A stretch of DNA of 64,000 bases, taken from assembly GCF_040253635.1 (NCBI RefSeq), contig NZ_JBEJGX010000003.1, positions 1,984,001 to 2,048,000 on the forward strand, written 5' to 3'. Below, piece by piece: positions 51,876 to 61,321 of this stretch. The notes beneath the pieces were generated by a model, which worked only from the letters and a program-made list of their open reading frames with translations, did no database searches and was not told the origin of the DNA. The position numbers and the translations under genes are program-made. Origin of the DNA: Streptomyces sp. Edi2 (lineage in GTDB: Bacteria; Actinomycetota; Actinomycetes; Streptomycetales; Streptomycetaceae). Within the stretch, counting starts at the first letter, position 1; each line of letters begins with the position of its first letter.

Positions 51876-52874
51876 TCAGCCGCGGCCGCCCTGCGCGGCG
51901 TTGCGGCGCCGCCGGGCGAAGCCGACCGCCCCGGCGCCCGCGGCGACCATCAGGGCCGCGCCCCCGGCGAGGTACGGGGTGGCCGAACTGCCGCCGGTCT
52001 CCGCGAGGTTCTCGGTGCCGGTCCGCGAGCCGGCCTGGTGCACCTCGGTGCCCTTGCCCTCGACCGGCTTGGTACCGCCGTCCGGCGTGGTGCCACCGCC
52101 GGCGGTGCCGGAGCCGTTGTGCTCGGGCGCCTTGACGCCCGGTGCGGTGCAGGTGGCCCGGGCCAGGGTGACCCGGCCGTCCACCTCGGCGACGCCGAGC
52201 TTCAACGGGTTGAGGGAGACCTTGAGGTCGAGCGCGGTGGCCGCGGCGCTCTTGGACAGGACGTTCTTCCGTGACAGGTCGAGCCGCACCTGGCCCACGC
52301 CCGGCACCTTGACGTCCGTCGTCCCGCCCGCCGTGAGCCTGACCCGCTTGCCCAGGACGAGGACGTCGCCCAGCACGTTCGCCTCGGCCCGGGGCCGCTC
52401 GCCCGCCTCGCACACCGCCTTGGCGGTGACCTGCTGGACCTCGACCAGGGACCGCAGTGCCAGACCGGGCACCCGCACCTTCGCCTTCACGAGGTTGGCG
52501 TAGCCCTCGGTCTTCCGGCGGTCGGCGGTGGCCCGTGCGGTGGCGGCATCGGCGCGCAGCACGCTGAACGGCTTGCCGTGGTCGATGCCGTCGAGGCGGA
52601 CGGTGAGCGCGGTCCTGGAAGCCGAGGCCGGGGCGTGCACCTCGTTGAGGACGGCGTTGAGCGGGACGTCGAGCGTCTTGTGGAGCAGCCCGATGTTCAG
52701 GCCGGTGCGCAGCACGACCGCGTCGGCCGTGCCGCGGGCCGGGCCGTGATCTCCGGTGGCATGCGCGGGCACGGCGCCGAGCAGGAGGGCGGAACCGGCC
52801 GTGAGCGCGGTGGCGACGAAGGTCGCGGCGAGGCGTCGGGGCATGCCGAAGGAGCGGGCGGGACTGGTGGACAC
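51876..52874 (-). CDS. LAETG-anchored secreted surface protein (SCO1860-type)
   Basis: From GTG 52874 this 332-residue protein has a signal peptide (R-R-L-A-A-T-F-V-A-T-A-L, cleavage after A-H-A near residue 39) and a mature beta-rich domain. A Gly/Thr/Pro stalk follows. The C-terminal sorting signal is L-A-E-T-G at 290-294, then a hydrophobic helix and R-R-R-R. Sortase E enzymes of Streptomyces use LAXTG, so it should end covalently on peptidoglycan. Two cysteines may pair. The function of the ectodomain is unknown. Confidence 0.88.
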   Translation of the reverse strand: MSTSPARSFGMPRRLAATFVATALTAGSALLLGAVPAHATGDHGPARGTADAVVLRTGLNIGLLHKTLDVPLNAVLNEVHAPASASRTALTVRLDGIDHGKPFSVLRADAATARATADRRKTEGYANLVKAKVRVPGLALRSLVEVQQVTAKAVCEAGERPRAEANVLGDVLVLGKRVRLTAGGTTDVKVPGVGQVRLDLSRKNVLSKSAAATALDLKVSLNPLKLGVAEVDGRVTLARATCTAPGVKAPEHNGSGTAGGGTTPDGGTKPVEGKGTEVHQAGSRTGTENLAETGGSSATPYLAGGAALMVAAGAGAVGFARRRRNAAQGGRG

Positions 52875-53159
52875 GTGTGTGGAACCCTCACAGGAGAAAT
52901 GGAGCCGCCGGCCGCGCCAATGGGGGACATCGCGCGGGCCGACGACCTCGACCCGCACATCGTGTCCGCACGGAGGGTGAACAGGGAGCCACGTGACGTC
53001 AGTTCATCCCAATGGGTGGTTTCCGCGTATTTATTCGATTCCTGCGGCACGGGGCACCACCCTCGCCACAGCGGCCCCACCGTCCGGGTGACCCGGGTTG
53101 ACCGGGCCGGATGACGCCGGGGCACCCGCCCGGGCACCCCGGCACCACCCGCTGCCCGG

Positions 53160-54260
53160 CTACCCCACGACCTGCCCGCGCAGCACCACCCGCCGCGGCG
53201 CGGCCAGCACCCGGACGTCCTCGCGCGGATCGCTGCCGTAGACCACCAGATCCGCCGGGGCGCCCTCGGTGAGGCCGGGGCGGCCCAGCCACTCCCTGGC
53301 CCCCCAGGTGGTCGCGGAGAGGGCCGCCACGGCGGACAGACCGGCCTTGGTGAGCTCGGCGACCTCGTCGGCGACCAGGCCGTGGGCGAGCGCGCCGCCG
53401 GCGTCCGTGCCGGCGAAGACGGGCACACCGGCGTCGTAGGCCGCCCGTACGGTGTCGTAGCGGCGTGCGTGCAGGCGCCGCATGTGGTCCGCCCAGCGCG
53501 GGTACTTCCCTTCACCGCCGGCCGCGAGCCGCGGGAAGGTGGCGATGTTGACGAGCGTGGGCACGATGGCGACGCCACGCTCCGCGAACAGCGGGACGGT
53601 GTCCTCGGTGAGCCCGGTGGCGTGCTCGATGCAGTCGATGCCGGCCTCGACCAGCGGGGCGAGGGAGTCCTCGGCGAAGCAGTGGGCCGTCACCCGGGCG
53701 CCCAGCCGGTGGGCCTCGGCGATGGCCGCCTCGACCGCCCCCTGGGGCCAGCAGGTCCCCAGATCGCCCGTGGAGCGGTCGATCCAGTCGCCGACGAGCT
53801 TGACCCAGCCGTCGCCGCGGCGGGCCTCCTGCGCGACATAGGCGACCAGGTCCTCGGGCTCGATCTCGTGGGCGTAGTTGCGGGTGTAGCGCTTGGTACG
53901 GGCGATGTGGCGGCCGGCCCGGATGATCCGGGGCAGATCCTCGCGGTCGTCGATCCAGCGGGTGTCGGACGGGGAGCCGGCGTCGCGGATCAGCAGGGCG
54001 CCGGCGTCACGGTCGGTGAGCGCCTGCTTCTCACTGGTGGCGTGGTCCACCGGGCCGTGCGCATCCAGGCCCACATGGCAGTGGGCGTCGACCAGGCCGG
54101 GCAGCGCCCAGCCCGTCACGGTGGTGGCATCCCGTGCCATCGCCGGCCGGTCGAACGTGACCCGGCCGCCGACCACCCACAGCTCGTCGCGCACGTCGTC
54201 CGGCCCGACGAGGACCCTCCCCTTGAGGTGCAGCACCGCACCTTCGCTCATGGACGTCAT
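53160..54260 (-). CDS. metal-dependent amidohydrolase
   Basis: From ATG 54260 this 366-residue protein has amidohydrolase metal motifs: V-D-A-H-C-H-V-G, a Lys in W-V-K-L-V-G-D-W, T-A-H-C-F, C-I-E-H-A-T-G and F-A-G-T-D-A-G-G-A. The small N- and C-terminal beta domain closes with A-D-L-V-V-Y-G-S-D-P. It resembles prolidase/imidazolonepropionase-like hydrolases; the substrate is unknown. No ribosome binding site is seen, but a -10 box (TACAGT) ends 6 nt before the ATG, so the mRNA is probably leaderless. Confidence 0.88.
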   Translation of the reverse strand: MTSMSEGAVLHLKGRVLVGPDDVRDELWVVGGRVTFDRPAMARDATTVTGWALPGLVDAHCHVGLDAHGPVDHATSEKQALTDRDAGALLIRDAGSPSDTRWIDDREDLPRIIRAGRHIARTKRYTRNYAHEIEPEDLVAYVAQEARRGDGWVKLVGDWIDRSTGDLGTCWPQGAVEAAIAEAHRLGARVTAHCFAEDSLAPLVEAGIDCIEHATGLTEDTVPLFAERGVAIVPTLVNIATFPRLAAGGEGKYPRWADHMRRLHARRYDTVRAAYDAGVPVFAGTDAGGALAHGLVADEVAELTKAGLSAVAALSATTWGAREWLGRPGLTEGAPADLVVYGSDPREDVRVLAAPRRVVLRGQVVG

Positions 54261-54266
54261 AGGGGC

Positions 54267-54307
54267 ACTGTAGGCGGCGCCCCCGGCGCTGTGACCCGTA
54301 CGGTCAC
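54267..54307 (-). promoter_or_regulatory. leaderless promoter and operator-like palindrome for the amidohydrolase gene
   Basis: Reading the minus strand, TACAGT (54267-54272) is a -10 box 6 nt from the ATG. A GTCACA-like -35 lies about 17 nt further upstream and overlaps a perfect inverted repeat GTGACC-N5-GGTCAC (54291-54307). A repressor bound there would block the promoter. Confidence 0.55.
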
Positions 54308-54839
54308 GCCGGTCGCAAGGCGGCATTCCCCCGCCGTTTCCCGGGATACCCGGCGCTGCGCCGCGCTTTTCGCCCCGGTCGCTCTCCGTAGACCTTCCGT
54401 ACGCTCCGCGGGCACTTCCACACACACTTCCGCCGACGTTCTCCGCCCGTTTGCGGACATCGTCTCGCGCATGTTCTTGCGGGTCTTGTCATCGACCTGC
54501 CGAGCAGGTTTCGATGGGCCTTACGCCCAGCCTTCCGGGGGCGAATTCCCAATTACCCGCGCGTACAGCTTCCCGTATTCTTCTGCCCGCTTTTCCGGAC
54601 CCCAAACGCCAAGATTTTGCTAGTGGCAAGTTCCGCAATTCGGACGCATCTCATCGATGTTACGGAGCTGTGACCGACTACACAACGTGTCCGTTTTACC
54701 CCGAACATCCCGGTCAAATCGGGACATCCGGCGGTGGGACCGCGCGCACGGGCGCCCCCGCGCGATAACACATCTTTGGCGCTTCTGTAACCCCTGCCCA
54801 CGATGCAATTTCCTTTTTCCCTGGGTAAATTTAATTTCT
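54308..54839 (+). promoter_or_regulatory. ectABCD upstream region with AT-rich promoter
   Basis: No gene is supported in these 532 bp. From about 54540 the base composition drops, and the last 40 bases before ectA are very AT-rich for this genome. TAAATT and TTAATT lie 3-12 nt before the ectA ATG, with no ribosome binding site, pointing to a leaderless transcript. Osmotic or temperature control is expected from the operon's role but no operator is recognised. Confidence 0.55.
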
Positions 54840-55406
54840 ATGACCGCCGCACAAGCAGACCATGCAGGTGCCCGAAGCGATATCAGAGAATTGCCGGAGG
54901 GCTTCAAGCTCGACACCCCACGCGTGGAGGACGGAGCCGCGATCTGGCGTATCGCCCGCGACTCGAAGGCGCTGGACCTCAACTCCTCGTACAGCTACCT
55001 CCTGTGGTGTCGCGACTTCGCCGCCACCTCCGTCGTCGCCCGCGACACAGAGGGCGAGCCGGCCGCTTTCGTCACCGGATACATCCGCCCCGAGCGCCCG
55101 GAAACCCTCGTCGTCTGGCAGGTAGCCGTCGACGACGCACACCGTGGCCAGGGGCTGGCGGCCGCACTCCTGGACGGGCTCGGCGCCCGTGCCAGGGACC
55201 AGCTGGGCATGCGCTTCGTCGAGACCACCATCACCCCCGACAACGCCGCATCCAACCGGTTGTTCGCGTCCTTCGCCGAGCGGCACTCAGTGCCGATCAA
55301 GCGCGAGGTGCTCTTCGACGCGGGGCTTTTCCCCGAGCAGGGCCACGAGCCGGAGGTGCTGCACCTCATCGGCCCGTTCGAGCCACCGGCCCGCCCGGAG
55401 CACTGA
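54840..55406 (+). CDS. ectA: L-2,4-diaminobutyrate acetyltransferase
   Basis: This 188-residue GNAT enzyme acetylates diaminobutyrate at the gamma-amino group, the second step of ectoine synthesis. EctA features are L-D-L-N-S-S-Y-S-Y-L-L-W-C-R-D-F, V-W-Q-V-A-V-D-D-A-H-R-G-Q-G-L-A (acetyl-CoA loop) and T-I-T-P-D-N-A-A-S-N-R-L-F. The ATG at 54840 is the family-typical start; longer upstream frames run into non-coding AT-rich DNA. It is first in ectABCD. Confidence 0.96.
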   Translation: MTAAQADHAGARSDIRELPEGFKLDTPRVEDGAAIWRIARDSKALDLNSSYSYLLWCRDFAATSVVARDTEGEPAAFVTGYIRPERPETLVVWQVAVDDAHRGQGLAAALLDGLGARARDQLGMRFVETTITPDNAASNRLFASFAERHSVPIKREVLFDAGLFPEQGHEPEVLHLIGPFEPPARPEH

Positions 55407-55541
55407 CGCCTCCCAGGACCGCGCGGCCACCGCGCCGCAGCGGCCATGCGGGACCCGGCACCACACCCGCGACACCGCCGGCACCGCCCAGCCCCACAGA
55501 CTTCCTGATCCTTTTCGCCACTCATCTCCCAGGAGCATGTT

Positions 55542-56810
55542 GTGACCATCACCCAGCCCGATCTGAGCGTCTTCGAGACCGTGGAGTCGGAGGTCCGCAG
55601 CTACTGCCGTAGCTGGCCCACCGTCTTCGACCGCGCGCAGGGCAGCCGCATGACCGACGAGGACGGCCACACCTACCTCGACTTCTTCGCCGGGGCCGGC
55701 TCGCTCAACTACGGCCACAACAACCCGGTCCTCAAACGCGCTCTGATCGACTACATCGAGCGGGACGGCGTCACCCACGGCCTGGACATGTCCACCACGG
55801 CCAAGCGGGCGTTCCTGGAGTCGTTCCAGAACATCGTCCTGCGGCCCCGCGACCTGCCCTACAAGGTCATGTTCCCGGGCCCGACGGGTGCCAACTCCGT
55901 CGAGGCCGCGCTCAAACTGGCCCGTAAGGTCAAGGGCCGCGAGTCGATCGTGTCCTTCACCAACGCCTTCCACGGCATGTCGCTGGGCGCGCTCGCCGTC
56001 ACCGGTAACTCCATGAAGCGGGCCGGTGCCGGTATCCCGCTGGTGCACGGCACCCCGATGCCGTTCGACAACTACCTCGACGGCACGTACCCGGACTTCC
56101 TGTGGTTCGAGCGGCTGCTGGAGGACCAGGGCTCCGGCCTGAACACCCCCGCCGCCGTGATCGTCGAGACAGTCCAGGGCGAGGGCGGCATCAACGTCGC
56201 CCGTCCCGAGTGGCTGCGCGCCCTCTCCGACCTGTGCGAGCGCTGGGACATGCTGCTCATCGTCGACGACATCCAGATGGGCTGCGGCCGTACGGGTGCC
56301 TTCTTCTCCTTCGAGGAGGCGGGCATCGTGCCGGACATCGTCACCGTCTCGAAGTCCATCAGCGGCTACGGCCTGCCGCTCGCGCTCACCCTGTTCAAGC
56401 CTGAGCTGGACATCTGGGAGCCGGGCGAGCACAACGGCACCTTCCGCGGCAACAACCCGGCGTTCGTCACCGCCGCCGCGACGCTGGACACCTACTGGGC
56501 CGACGGCCAGATGGAGAAGCAGACTCTCGCCCGCGGTGAGATCGTCGAAGCACACCTCAAGGCCATCGCCGAGGAGCACCCGGACGCCATCGCCGAGTAC
56601 CGCGGCCGCGGTCTGGTGTGGGGCATGGAGTTCAACGACAAGCCCGTCGCCGACAAGATCGCCAAGCGTGCCTTCGAGCTGGGTCTGCTGATCGAGACCT
56701 CCGGCCCGGAGAGCGAGGTCGTCAAGCTGCTGCCCGCACTGACGACCACCCCCGAGGAGCTGGACGAGGGCCTTCGGATCCTCGCCCGCGCGGTCCGCGA
56801 CTGCGTCTGA
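55542..56810 (+). CDS. ectB: diaminobutyrate--2-oxoglutarate aminotransferase
   Basis: This 422-residue class III aminotransferase makes L-2,4-diaminobutyrate from aspartate semialdehyde and glutamate. PLP lysine K271 is in [11 protein letters not shown]. Other motifs are [28 protein letters not shown] and F-R-G-N-N-P-A-F-V. The GTG at 55542 has CAGGAG upstream. It is 135 nt after ectA. Confidence 0.97.
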   Translation: MTITQPDLSVFETVESEVRSYCRSWPTVFDRAQGSRMTDEDGHTYLDFFAGAGSLNYGHNNPVLKRALIDYIERDGVTHGLDMSTTAKRAFLESFQNIVLRPRDLPYKVMFPGPTGANSVEAALKLARKVKGRESIVSFTNAFHGMSLGALAVTGNSMKRAGAGIPLVHGTPMPFDNYLDGTYPDFLWFERLLEDQGSGLNTPAAVIVETVQGEGGINVARPEWLRALSDLCERWDMLLIVDDIQMGCGRTGAFFSFEEAGIVPDIVTVSKSISGYGLPLALTLFKPELDIWEPGEHNGTFRGNNPAFVTAAATLDTYWADGQMEKQTLARGEIVEAHLKAIAEEHPDAIAEYRGRGLVWGMEFNDKPVADKIAKRAFELGLLIETSGPESEVVKLLPALTTTPEELDEGLRILARAVRDCV

Positions 56811-56856
56811 CCACTCCAGAGCCCCTTACCGTTCCACAGAAAGGCACCGAGTCACC

Positions 56857-57273
56857 GTGATCGTCCGATCCTTCAAGGACATCGAAGGCACCGACCGCCA
56901 CGTCAAGGCCAAGTCGGGCACCTGGGAGAGCAAGCGCATCGTGCTCGCCAAGGAGCGCGTCGGCTTCTCGCTGCACGAAACCACCCTGTACGCCGGTACG
57001 GAGACCTCGATGTGGTACGCGAACCACATCGAAGCCGTACTCTGCGTAGAGGGCGAGGCCGAGCTCACGAACGACGAGAACGGCGAGAAGCACCTCATCA
57101 CGCCGGGCACGATGTACCTGCTCGACGGGCACGAGAAGCACACCATGCGGATCAAGAAGGACTTCCGCTGCGTCTGCGTCTTCAACCCGCCGGTCACCGG
57201 CCGCGAGGACCACGACGAGAACGGGGTCTACCCGCTGCTCACCGAGCCGGAGCCCGAGGCCGAGACGGTCTGA
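56857..57273 (+). CDS. ectC: L-ectoine synthase
   Basis: This 138-residue cupin closes N-gamma-acetyl-diaminobutyrate to ectoine by loss of water. Cupin motifs include [18 protein letters not shown] and [11 protein letters not shown], which contains metal and substrate ligands. It starts [15 protein letters not shown] as usual. It lies 46 nt after ectB. Confidence 0.97.
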   Translation: MIVRSFKDIEGTDRHVKAKSGTWESKRIVLAKERVGFSLHETTLYAGTETSMWYANHIEAVLCVEGEAELTNDENGEKHLITPGTMYLLDGHEKHTMRIKKDFRCVCVFNPPVTGREDHDENGVYPLLTEPEPEAETV

Positions 57274-57370
57274 GGCGATCGGCACCCGCCTGCCCCGTCC
57301 GGCAGATGAGGAAGGCACGCCCACACGCACGGAAGCCAGAGCCCGTACGAGAGGAGAGGAAGGCAACACC

Positions 57371-58270
57371 ATGACCACCGCACCCGAGCGCACCGCCGAC
57401 CTGTACCCGACCCGTGGGACCGCTGAGGTCATCACCCCGCGGAAGGACCCGGTGGTGTGGTCGCAGCCCGGAGCGGCCGGCCCGTTCGCGCCGTCCGAGC
57501 TGAGCGACTTCGAACGCGACGGCTTTTTCGCCATCGGAGAGCTGCTGACGGCGGAAGAAGTCGCGGTGTACCGCGCCGAACTGGACCGTCTCGTCCTCGA
57601 CCCGGCGATGCGCGCCGACCCGCGCTCCATCGTCGAGCCGAAGTCGGGCGACGTACGGACCGTGTTCGAGGTGCACAAGATCAGCGAGGTGTTCGCCAAA
57701 CTGGTCTCCGACCCGCGTGTGGTCGGCCGTGCCCGTCAGATCCTCGGCTCGGACGTCTACGTCCACCAGTCGCGGATCAATGTGAAGCCCGGCTTCGGTG
57801 CCACCGGCTTCTACTGGCACTCGGACTTCGAGACCTGGCACGCCGAGGACGGTCTGCCGAATATGCGCACCGTGTCGGTCTCGATCGCGCTCACCGAGAA
57901 CTACGACACCAACGGCGGCTTGATGATCATGCCCGGCTCGCACCAGCACTTCGTGGGCTGTGAGGGCGAGACGCCGAAGGACAACTACAAGCGGTCGCTG
58001 CAGATGCAGGACGCGGGCATCCCGTCGGACGAGGTGCTGACGAAGATGGCGGACAAGCACAGCATCCGCCTCTTCACCGGCAAGGCCGGCTCGGCGACCT
58101 GGTTCGACTGCAATGCCATGCACGGCTCGGGTGACAACATCACGCCGTACCCGCGCAGCAATGTCTTCATCGTCTTCAACAGCGTGGACAACGAAGCGGT
58201 GGAGCCGTTCGCGGCGCCGGTCCGGCGCCCCGAGTACATCGGAGCCCGGGACTTCACGCCGGTGAGGTAG
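57371..58270 (+). CDS. ectD: ectoine 5-hydroxylase
   Basis: This 299-residue non-heme Fe(II)/2-oxoglutarate dioxygenase converts ectoine to 5-hydroxyectoine. The iron triad is H150, D152 (F-Y-W-H-S-D-F-E-T-W-H) and H251 (D-C-N-A-M-H-G-S-G). The EctD signature near residues 145-160 is complete. AGGAGAGG lies ahead of the ATG. It is last in the operon and followed by a strong terminator. Confidence 0.97.
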   Translation: MTTAPERTADLYPTRGTAEVITPRKDPVVWSQPGAAGPFAPSELSDFERDGFFAIGELLTAEEVAVYRAELDRLVLDPAMRADPRSIVEPKSGDVRTVFEVHKISEVFAKLVSDPRVVGRARQILGSDVYVHQSRINVKPGFGATGFYWHSDFETWHAEDGLPNMRTVSVSIALTENYDTNGGLMIMPGSHQHFVGCEGETPKDNYKRSLQMQDAGIPSDEVLTKMADKHSIRLFTGKAGSATWFDCNAMHGSGDNITPYPRSNVFIVFNSVDNEAVEPFAAPVRRPEYIGARDFTPVR

Positions 58271-58289
58271 TCACGGCGGGGTACGGGTG

Positions 58290-58329
58290 GCGCGGCCGCC
58301 GCACAGCAGGGTCTGTGCGGCGGCCGCGC
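58290..58329. terminator. bidirectional terminator after ectD
   Basis: Perfect 17-bp arms (58290-58306 and 58313-58329) with a 6-nt loop lie between ectD and the convergent class V aminotransferase gene. Confidence 0.9.
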
Positions 58330-58372
58330 TGGTGTGAGCGGGGGCCGGTCGTGTGGCCGGGGCCGGTCCGGG

Positions 58373-59434
58373 CTACCCCAGCAGGGCCAGCAACCGGTCC
58401 ACGTCGTCCGTCGAGTTGTAGAGGTGGAAGGCCGCGCGCAGCAGGCCGCCGCGCACCGAGATCCGCACATCCGCCTCGGCCAGCCGCTGCTCCGCGTCCG
58501 CGATCCCGGGGGTGGAGACGATCGCCGAGCCGGGCGCGGGGCAGGGCGTCAGACCGCGTTCGGCCAGCCCCGCGCGATAGTGGTCGGCGAGCGCGGTGTT
58601 GTGGGCGTGGACGGCCGCCACGCCCAGCTCGCCGAGGAGGCCGAGGGACTGCTCGGCGCCCACATAGGAGAGGTAGGCGTGCGGTTCGTCGAAGCGCCGG
58701 GCGTCGGCCGCCGGACGGAGGGGGCCGTAGTTGGATGCGCCGATGTCCTCGCCGGCGACCCAGCCGGCGTGGAGGGCGGCGGGCCACTCCCCGCCCCGCC
58801 CGATATCCCCTCCGAACGCCATGAAGGTCGTCCCCCGCGGGCACAGCAGCCACTTGAAGGCCCCGGCGACGACGAAGTCGAAGTCGGCGGCGCGCAGCGG
58901 CAGCCAGCCGGCGGCCTGGGTGACGTCCAGGTAGGAGCGCGCCCCGTGGGCCCGCGCCGCCTCGCGGACCGCCGCCATGTCGGCGATCCGCCCGTCCAGC
59001 GACTGCACGGCGCTGAAGGCGACCAGCGCGGTGCCGGGGCGCACCGCATCGGCAAGCGCCTCCAGCGGCACGGTGCGCAGCTTGATCCCCGGGTGGGCGG
59101 CGAACGGATTGACCAGGGAGCTGAAGTCGCCCTCGGGAGCGAGCACTTCCGCGCCGGCCGGGAGCGAGGCGGCGACGAAGGCGGACTGCACCGCGACCGA
59201 GCTGCCGAGGGCGACCCGCTCGGCGGGCACCTCCAGCAGCCGGGCGAAGGCGGCACGGGAGGCATGGGCGGCGGCGAAGTAGTCGCGGCCCATGGTGCCG
59301 TGGGAGACGGATTCCTCGACGGCAGCGCGCAGGGCGGCGGCACTGCGCGCCGGGAGGAGCCCGCTGGAGGCGGAGTTCAGATAGGTCGTCCGGGTCTGGA
59401 ACTCGGCCCCGCCGAGTGACGCACGTCGCTGCAT
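58373..59434 (-). CDS. class V aminotransferase-family PLP protein
   Basis: From ATG 59434 (GTG 59458 is possible) this 353-residue protein shows the cysteine-desulfurase/kynureninase-like fold. It has T-Y-L-N-S-A-S-S-G-L-L-P near the start, L-G-S-S-V-A-V-Q-S-A-F-V, Y-L-D-V-T-Q-A-A-G-W-L-P, and the PLP lysine in V-V-A-G-A-F-K-W-L-L-C-P-R-G. The last part carries R-I-S-V-R-G-G-L-L-R-A-A-F-H-L-Y-N. No active-site Cys loop marks it as a desulfurase. Its substrate is unknown. It is convergent with ectD. Confidence 0.87.
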   Translation of the reverse strand: MQRRASLGGAEFQTRTTYLNSASSGLLPARSAAALRAAVEESVSHGTMGRDYFAAAHASRAAFARLLEVPAERVALGSSVAVQSAFVAASLPAGAEVLAPEGDFSSLVNPFAAHPGIKLRTVPLEALADAVRPGTALVAFSAVQSLDGRIADMAAVREAARAHGARSYLDVTQAAGWLPLRAADFDFVVAGAFKWLLCPRGTTFMAFGGDIGRGGEWPAALHAGWVAGEDIGASNYGPLRPAADARRFDEPHAYLSYVGAEQSLGLLGELGVAAVHAHNTALADHYRAGLAERGLTPCPAPGSAIVSTPGIADAEQRLAEADVRISVRGGLLRAAFHLYNSTDDVDRLLALLG

Positions 59435-59601
59435 GCCCCCACTGTGCTCGGTGATCACCCGGCGCGTCCATGACCGGGGCCGTATCCCGCCAACGGGCCC
59501 TGCGGGTGCGCGCGGGGCCGAGGCTCGCGCCGGCCGGTACGGGCGGGGCGCGGGCGGAGCGCGGGCGGAGCGGTACGCGGCGCGGGCAGGCCGTCACACG
59601 G

Positions 59602-60306
59602 TCACTCCCCCGGCACCGCGCAGCCGTCGTCACCGCACACCCCGGCCTCGCCGCCCGCCGGGATCAGCGCCGCACCGTCGGCGTGCGCGCGCTCCAGCGC
59701 CTGCCGGAACACCTCGGCGGGCTGACCGCCGGAGATGCCGTAGCGGCGGTCGATGACGAAGAACGGCACACCGGTGGCACCCAGCTCCGCGGCCGCACGC
59801 TCATCGGCCCGCACCTCCTGCGCATACGCCCCGGGGTCGGCGAGCACCCGGTCGGCCTCCGCGGCGGGCAGCCCGGCACCGACGGCGGTCTCGCGCAGCA
59901 CGGCGGGGTCGCCGAGCGTCCTGGCCTCGGCGAAGTTGGCGCGGTAGAAGGCGTCCAGCACGGCATCCTGCACCCCGTGCGCGGCGGCGGCGTGCAGCAG
60001 CCGGTGCAGGTCGAAGGTGTTGCCGTGGATCCGGTCGGAGCGGTAGTCCAGCCCCTCCCCGGCCGCCGCCCCGGCGACCCGGGCCTCCATCGCCTCGGCC
60101 TGCTCACGGCTCACCCCGTACTTCGTGGCGAGCATGTCGAGCACGGGGATGTCGGTGGCGGCCGGCGCCTTCGGGTCCAGCTCGAAGGAGCGGTGCACCA
60201 CCTCGACGGCGTCGCGGTGCGCAAACGCGGCGAGCCCGGCCTCGAAGCGGGCCTTGCCGATGTAGCACCAGGGGCAGGCGATGTCGGACCAGATTTCGAC
60301 GCGCAT
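59602..60306 (-). CDS. DsbA-family oxidoreductase (FrnE-like)
   Basis: This 234-residue cytosolic thioredoxin-fold protein has the active site C11-P-W-C14 in S-D-I-A-C-P-W-C-Y-I-G and the helical insertion of the FrnE/2-hydroxychromene isomerase group. The cis-Pro segment is G-V-P-F-F-V-I-D. Two further cysteines end the protein (C-G-D-D-G-C). FrnE homologues act in disulfide chemistry and polyketide or stress contexts. The ATG at 60306 has GAGGAAAG upstream. Confidence 0.9.
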   Translation of the reverse strand: MRVEIWSDIACPWCYIGKARFEAGLAAFAHRDAVEVVHRSFELDPKAPAATDIPVLDMLATKYGVSREQAEAMEARVAGAAAGEGLDYRSDRIHGNTFDLHRLLHAAAAHGVQDAVLDAFYRANFAEARTLGDPAVLRETAVGAGLPAAEADRVLADPGAYAQEVRADERAAAELGATGVPFFVIDRRYGISGGQPAEVFRQALERAHADGAALIPAGGEAGVCGDDGCAVPGE

Positions 60307-60450
60307 GAGCTGACTTTCCTCGTGGTGAATGTGTCCGGCTGCAACCCCGTGGGGCGGCGGGGTATTCCCGGTCCTTCCCGCTTCAGCGACCGGCCCGTCC
60401 CGCCGGTTTCCCCAGGGGCCGGCGGGCGGTTTCGTGGGCAGCGTCCGGGC

Positions 60451-61158
60451 ATGACCTCGCCACAGGGATTTCTCGGGTTCTGGGAGACGACCGGGTCCGC
60501 CAAGACCTTCACCCATCCGCTCGATCCTGCGCTGCTGGACGCCTATGTGCCGCGGAGCGCGCAGCTGCTGGACTACGGCTGCGGGTACGGGCGGCTGACC
60601 GCCGAGCTGGCCGGGCTCGGGTACGGGGCGGTCCGGGGGGTGGATGTCTCGGCGGCACTGATCACACGGGGGCGGCGGGAGCATCCGGAGCTGGAGCTCA
60701 TGCGGTGCGCCGGGTTCCCCTTGCCGTTCGAGGACGGCAGCTTCGACGCGGCGCTGCTGTTCGCGGTGCTCACCTGCGTTCCCGGGGACGCGGACCAGAC
60801 GGCGATCGCCGGGGAGCTGGGGCGCCTGGTGCGGCCCGGTGGGGTGGTGTACCTGAGTGATGTGCCGCTGCAGGGCGATGCGCTCAACCGGGAGCGCTAT
60901 GCGCGGTTCGCGGAGCGCTACGGGACGTACGGGGTCTTCGAGACGCCCGATGGCGGGGTGTTCCGGCACCATCCGCCGGAGCGGCTGCGCGGGCTGCTGC
61001 GGGAGGCCGGCTTCTCGGTGCGGAAAGAGCGGGTCGGTGTGGTGGGCACGCTGGACGGGCGGACAGCGGAGCGGCTGCAGATCATTGCCGTGAAGGAGCC
61101 GGACGGGGCGGGGCCGGGGACGGAGCCGTTGCCGGGGCCGGGGCCGGCGTCAGGGTGA
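60451..61158 (+). CDS. class I SAM-dependent methyltransferase
   Basis: This 235-residue protein has SAM motif I L-L-D-Y-G-C-G-Y-G-R-L, motif II G-V-D-V-S near residue 67, F-E-D-G-S-F-D-A-A-L-L-F, and L-V-R-P-G-G-V-V-Y-L-S-D. The start M-T-S-P-Q-G-F-L-G-F-W-E is plausible although only a weak ribosome binding site is seen. Substrate unknown. The C-terminal 18 residues are a Gly/Pro repeat. It lies just left of the IS607-type insertion. Confidence 0.85.
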   Translation: MTSPQGFLGFWETTGSAKTFTHPLDPALLDAYVPRSAQLLDYGCGYGRLTAELAGLGYGAVRGVDVSAALITRGRREHPELELMRCAGFPLPFEDGSFDAALLFAVLTCVPGDADQTAIAGELGRLVRPGGVVYLSDVPLQGDALNRERYARFAERYGTYGVFETPDGGVFRHHPPERLRGLLREAGFSVRKERVGVVGTLDGRTAERLQIIAVKEPDGAGPGTEPLPGPGPASG

Positions 61159-61321
61159 GCGGGAAGGGCGTCTGCGGGGCCCGGCCCGGTGGGAGATGGC
61201 GCGGGCGCCGGGGTGCCGGGCGGCGGTGAACGCCGCCAGGCCGGCGGGGGTTTTCAACTGCTGGCCCTCGAAGTCGGGTAAGTGAGCGTAACCATGCGTG
61301 AGTGAGTGTCGTTGTCAGCGT

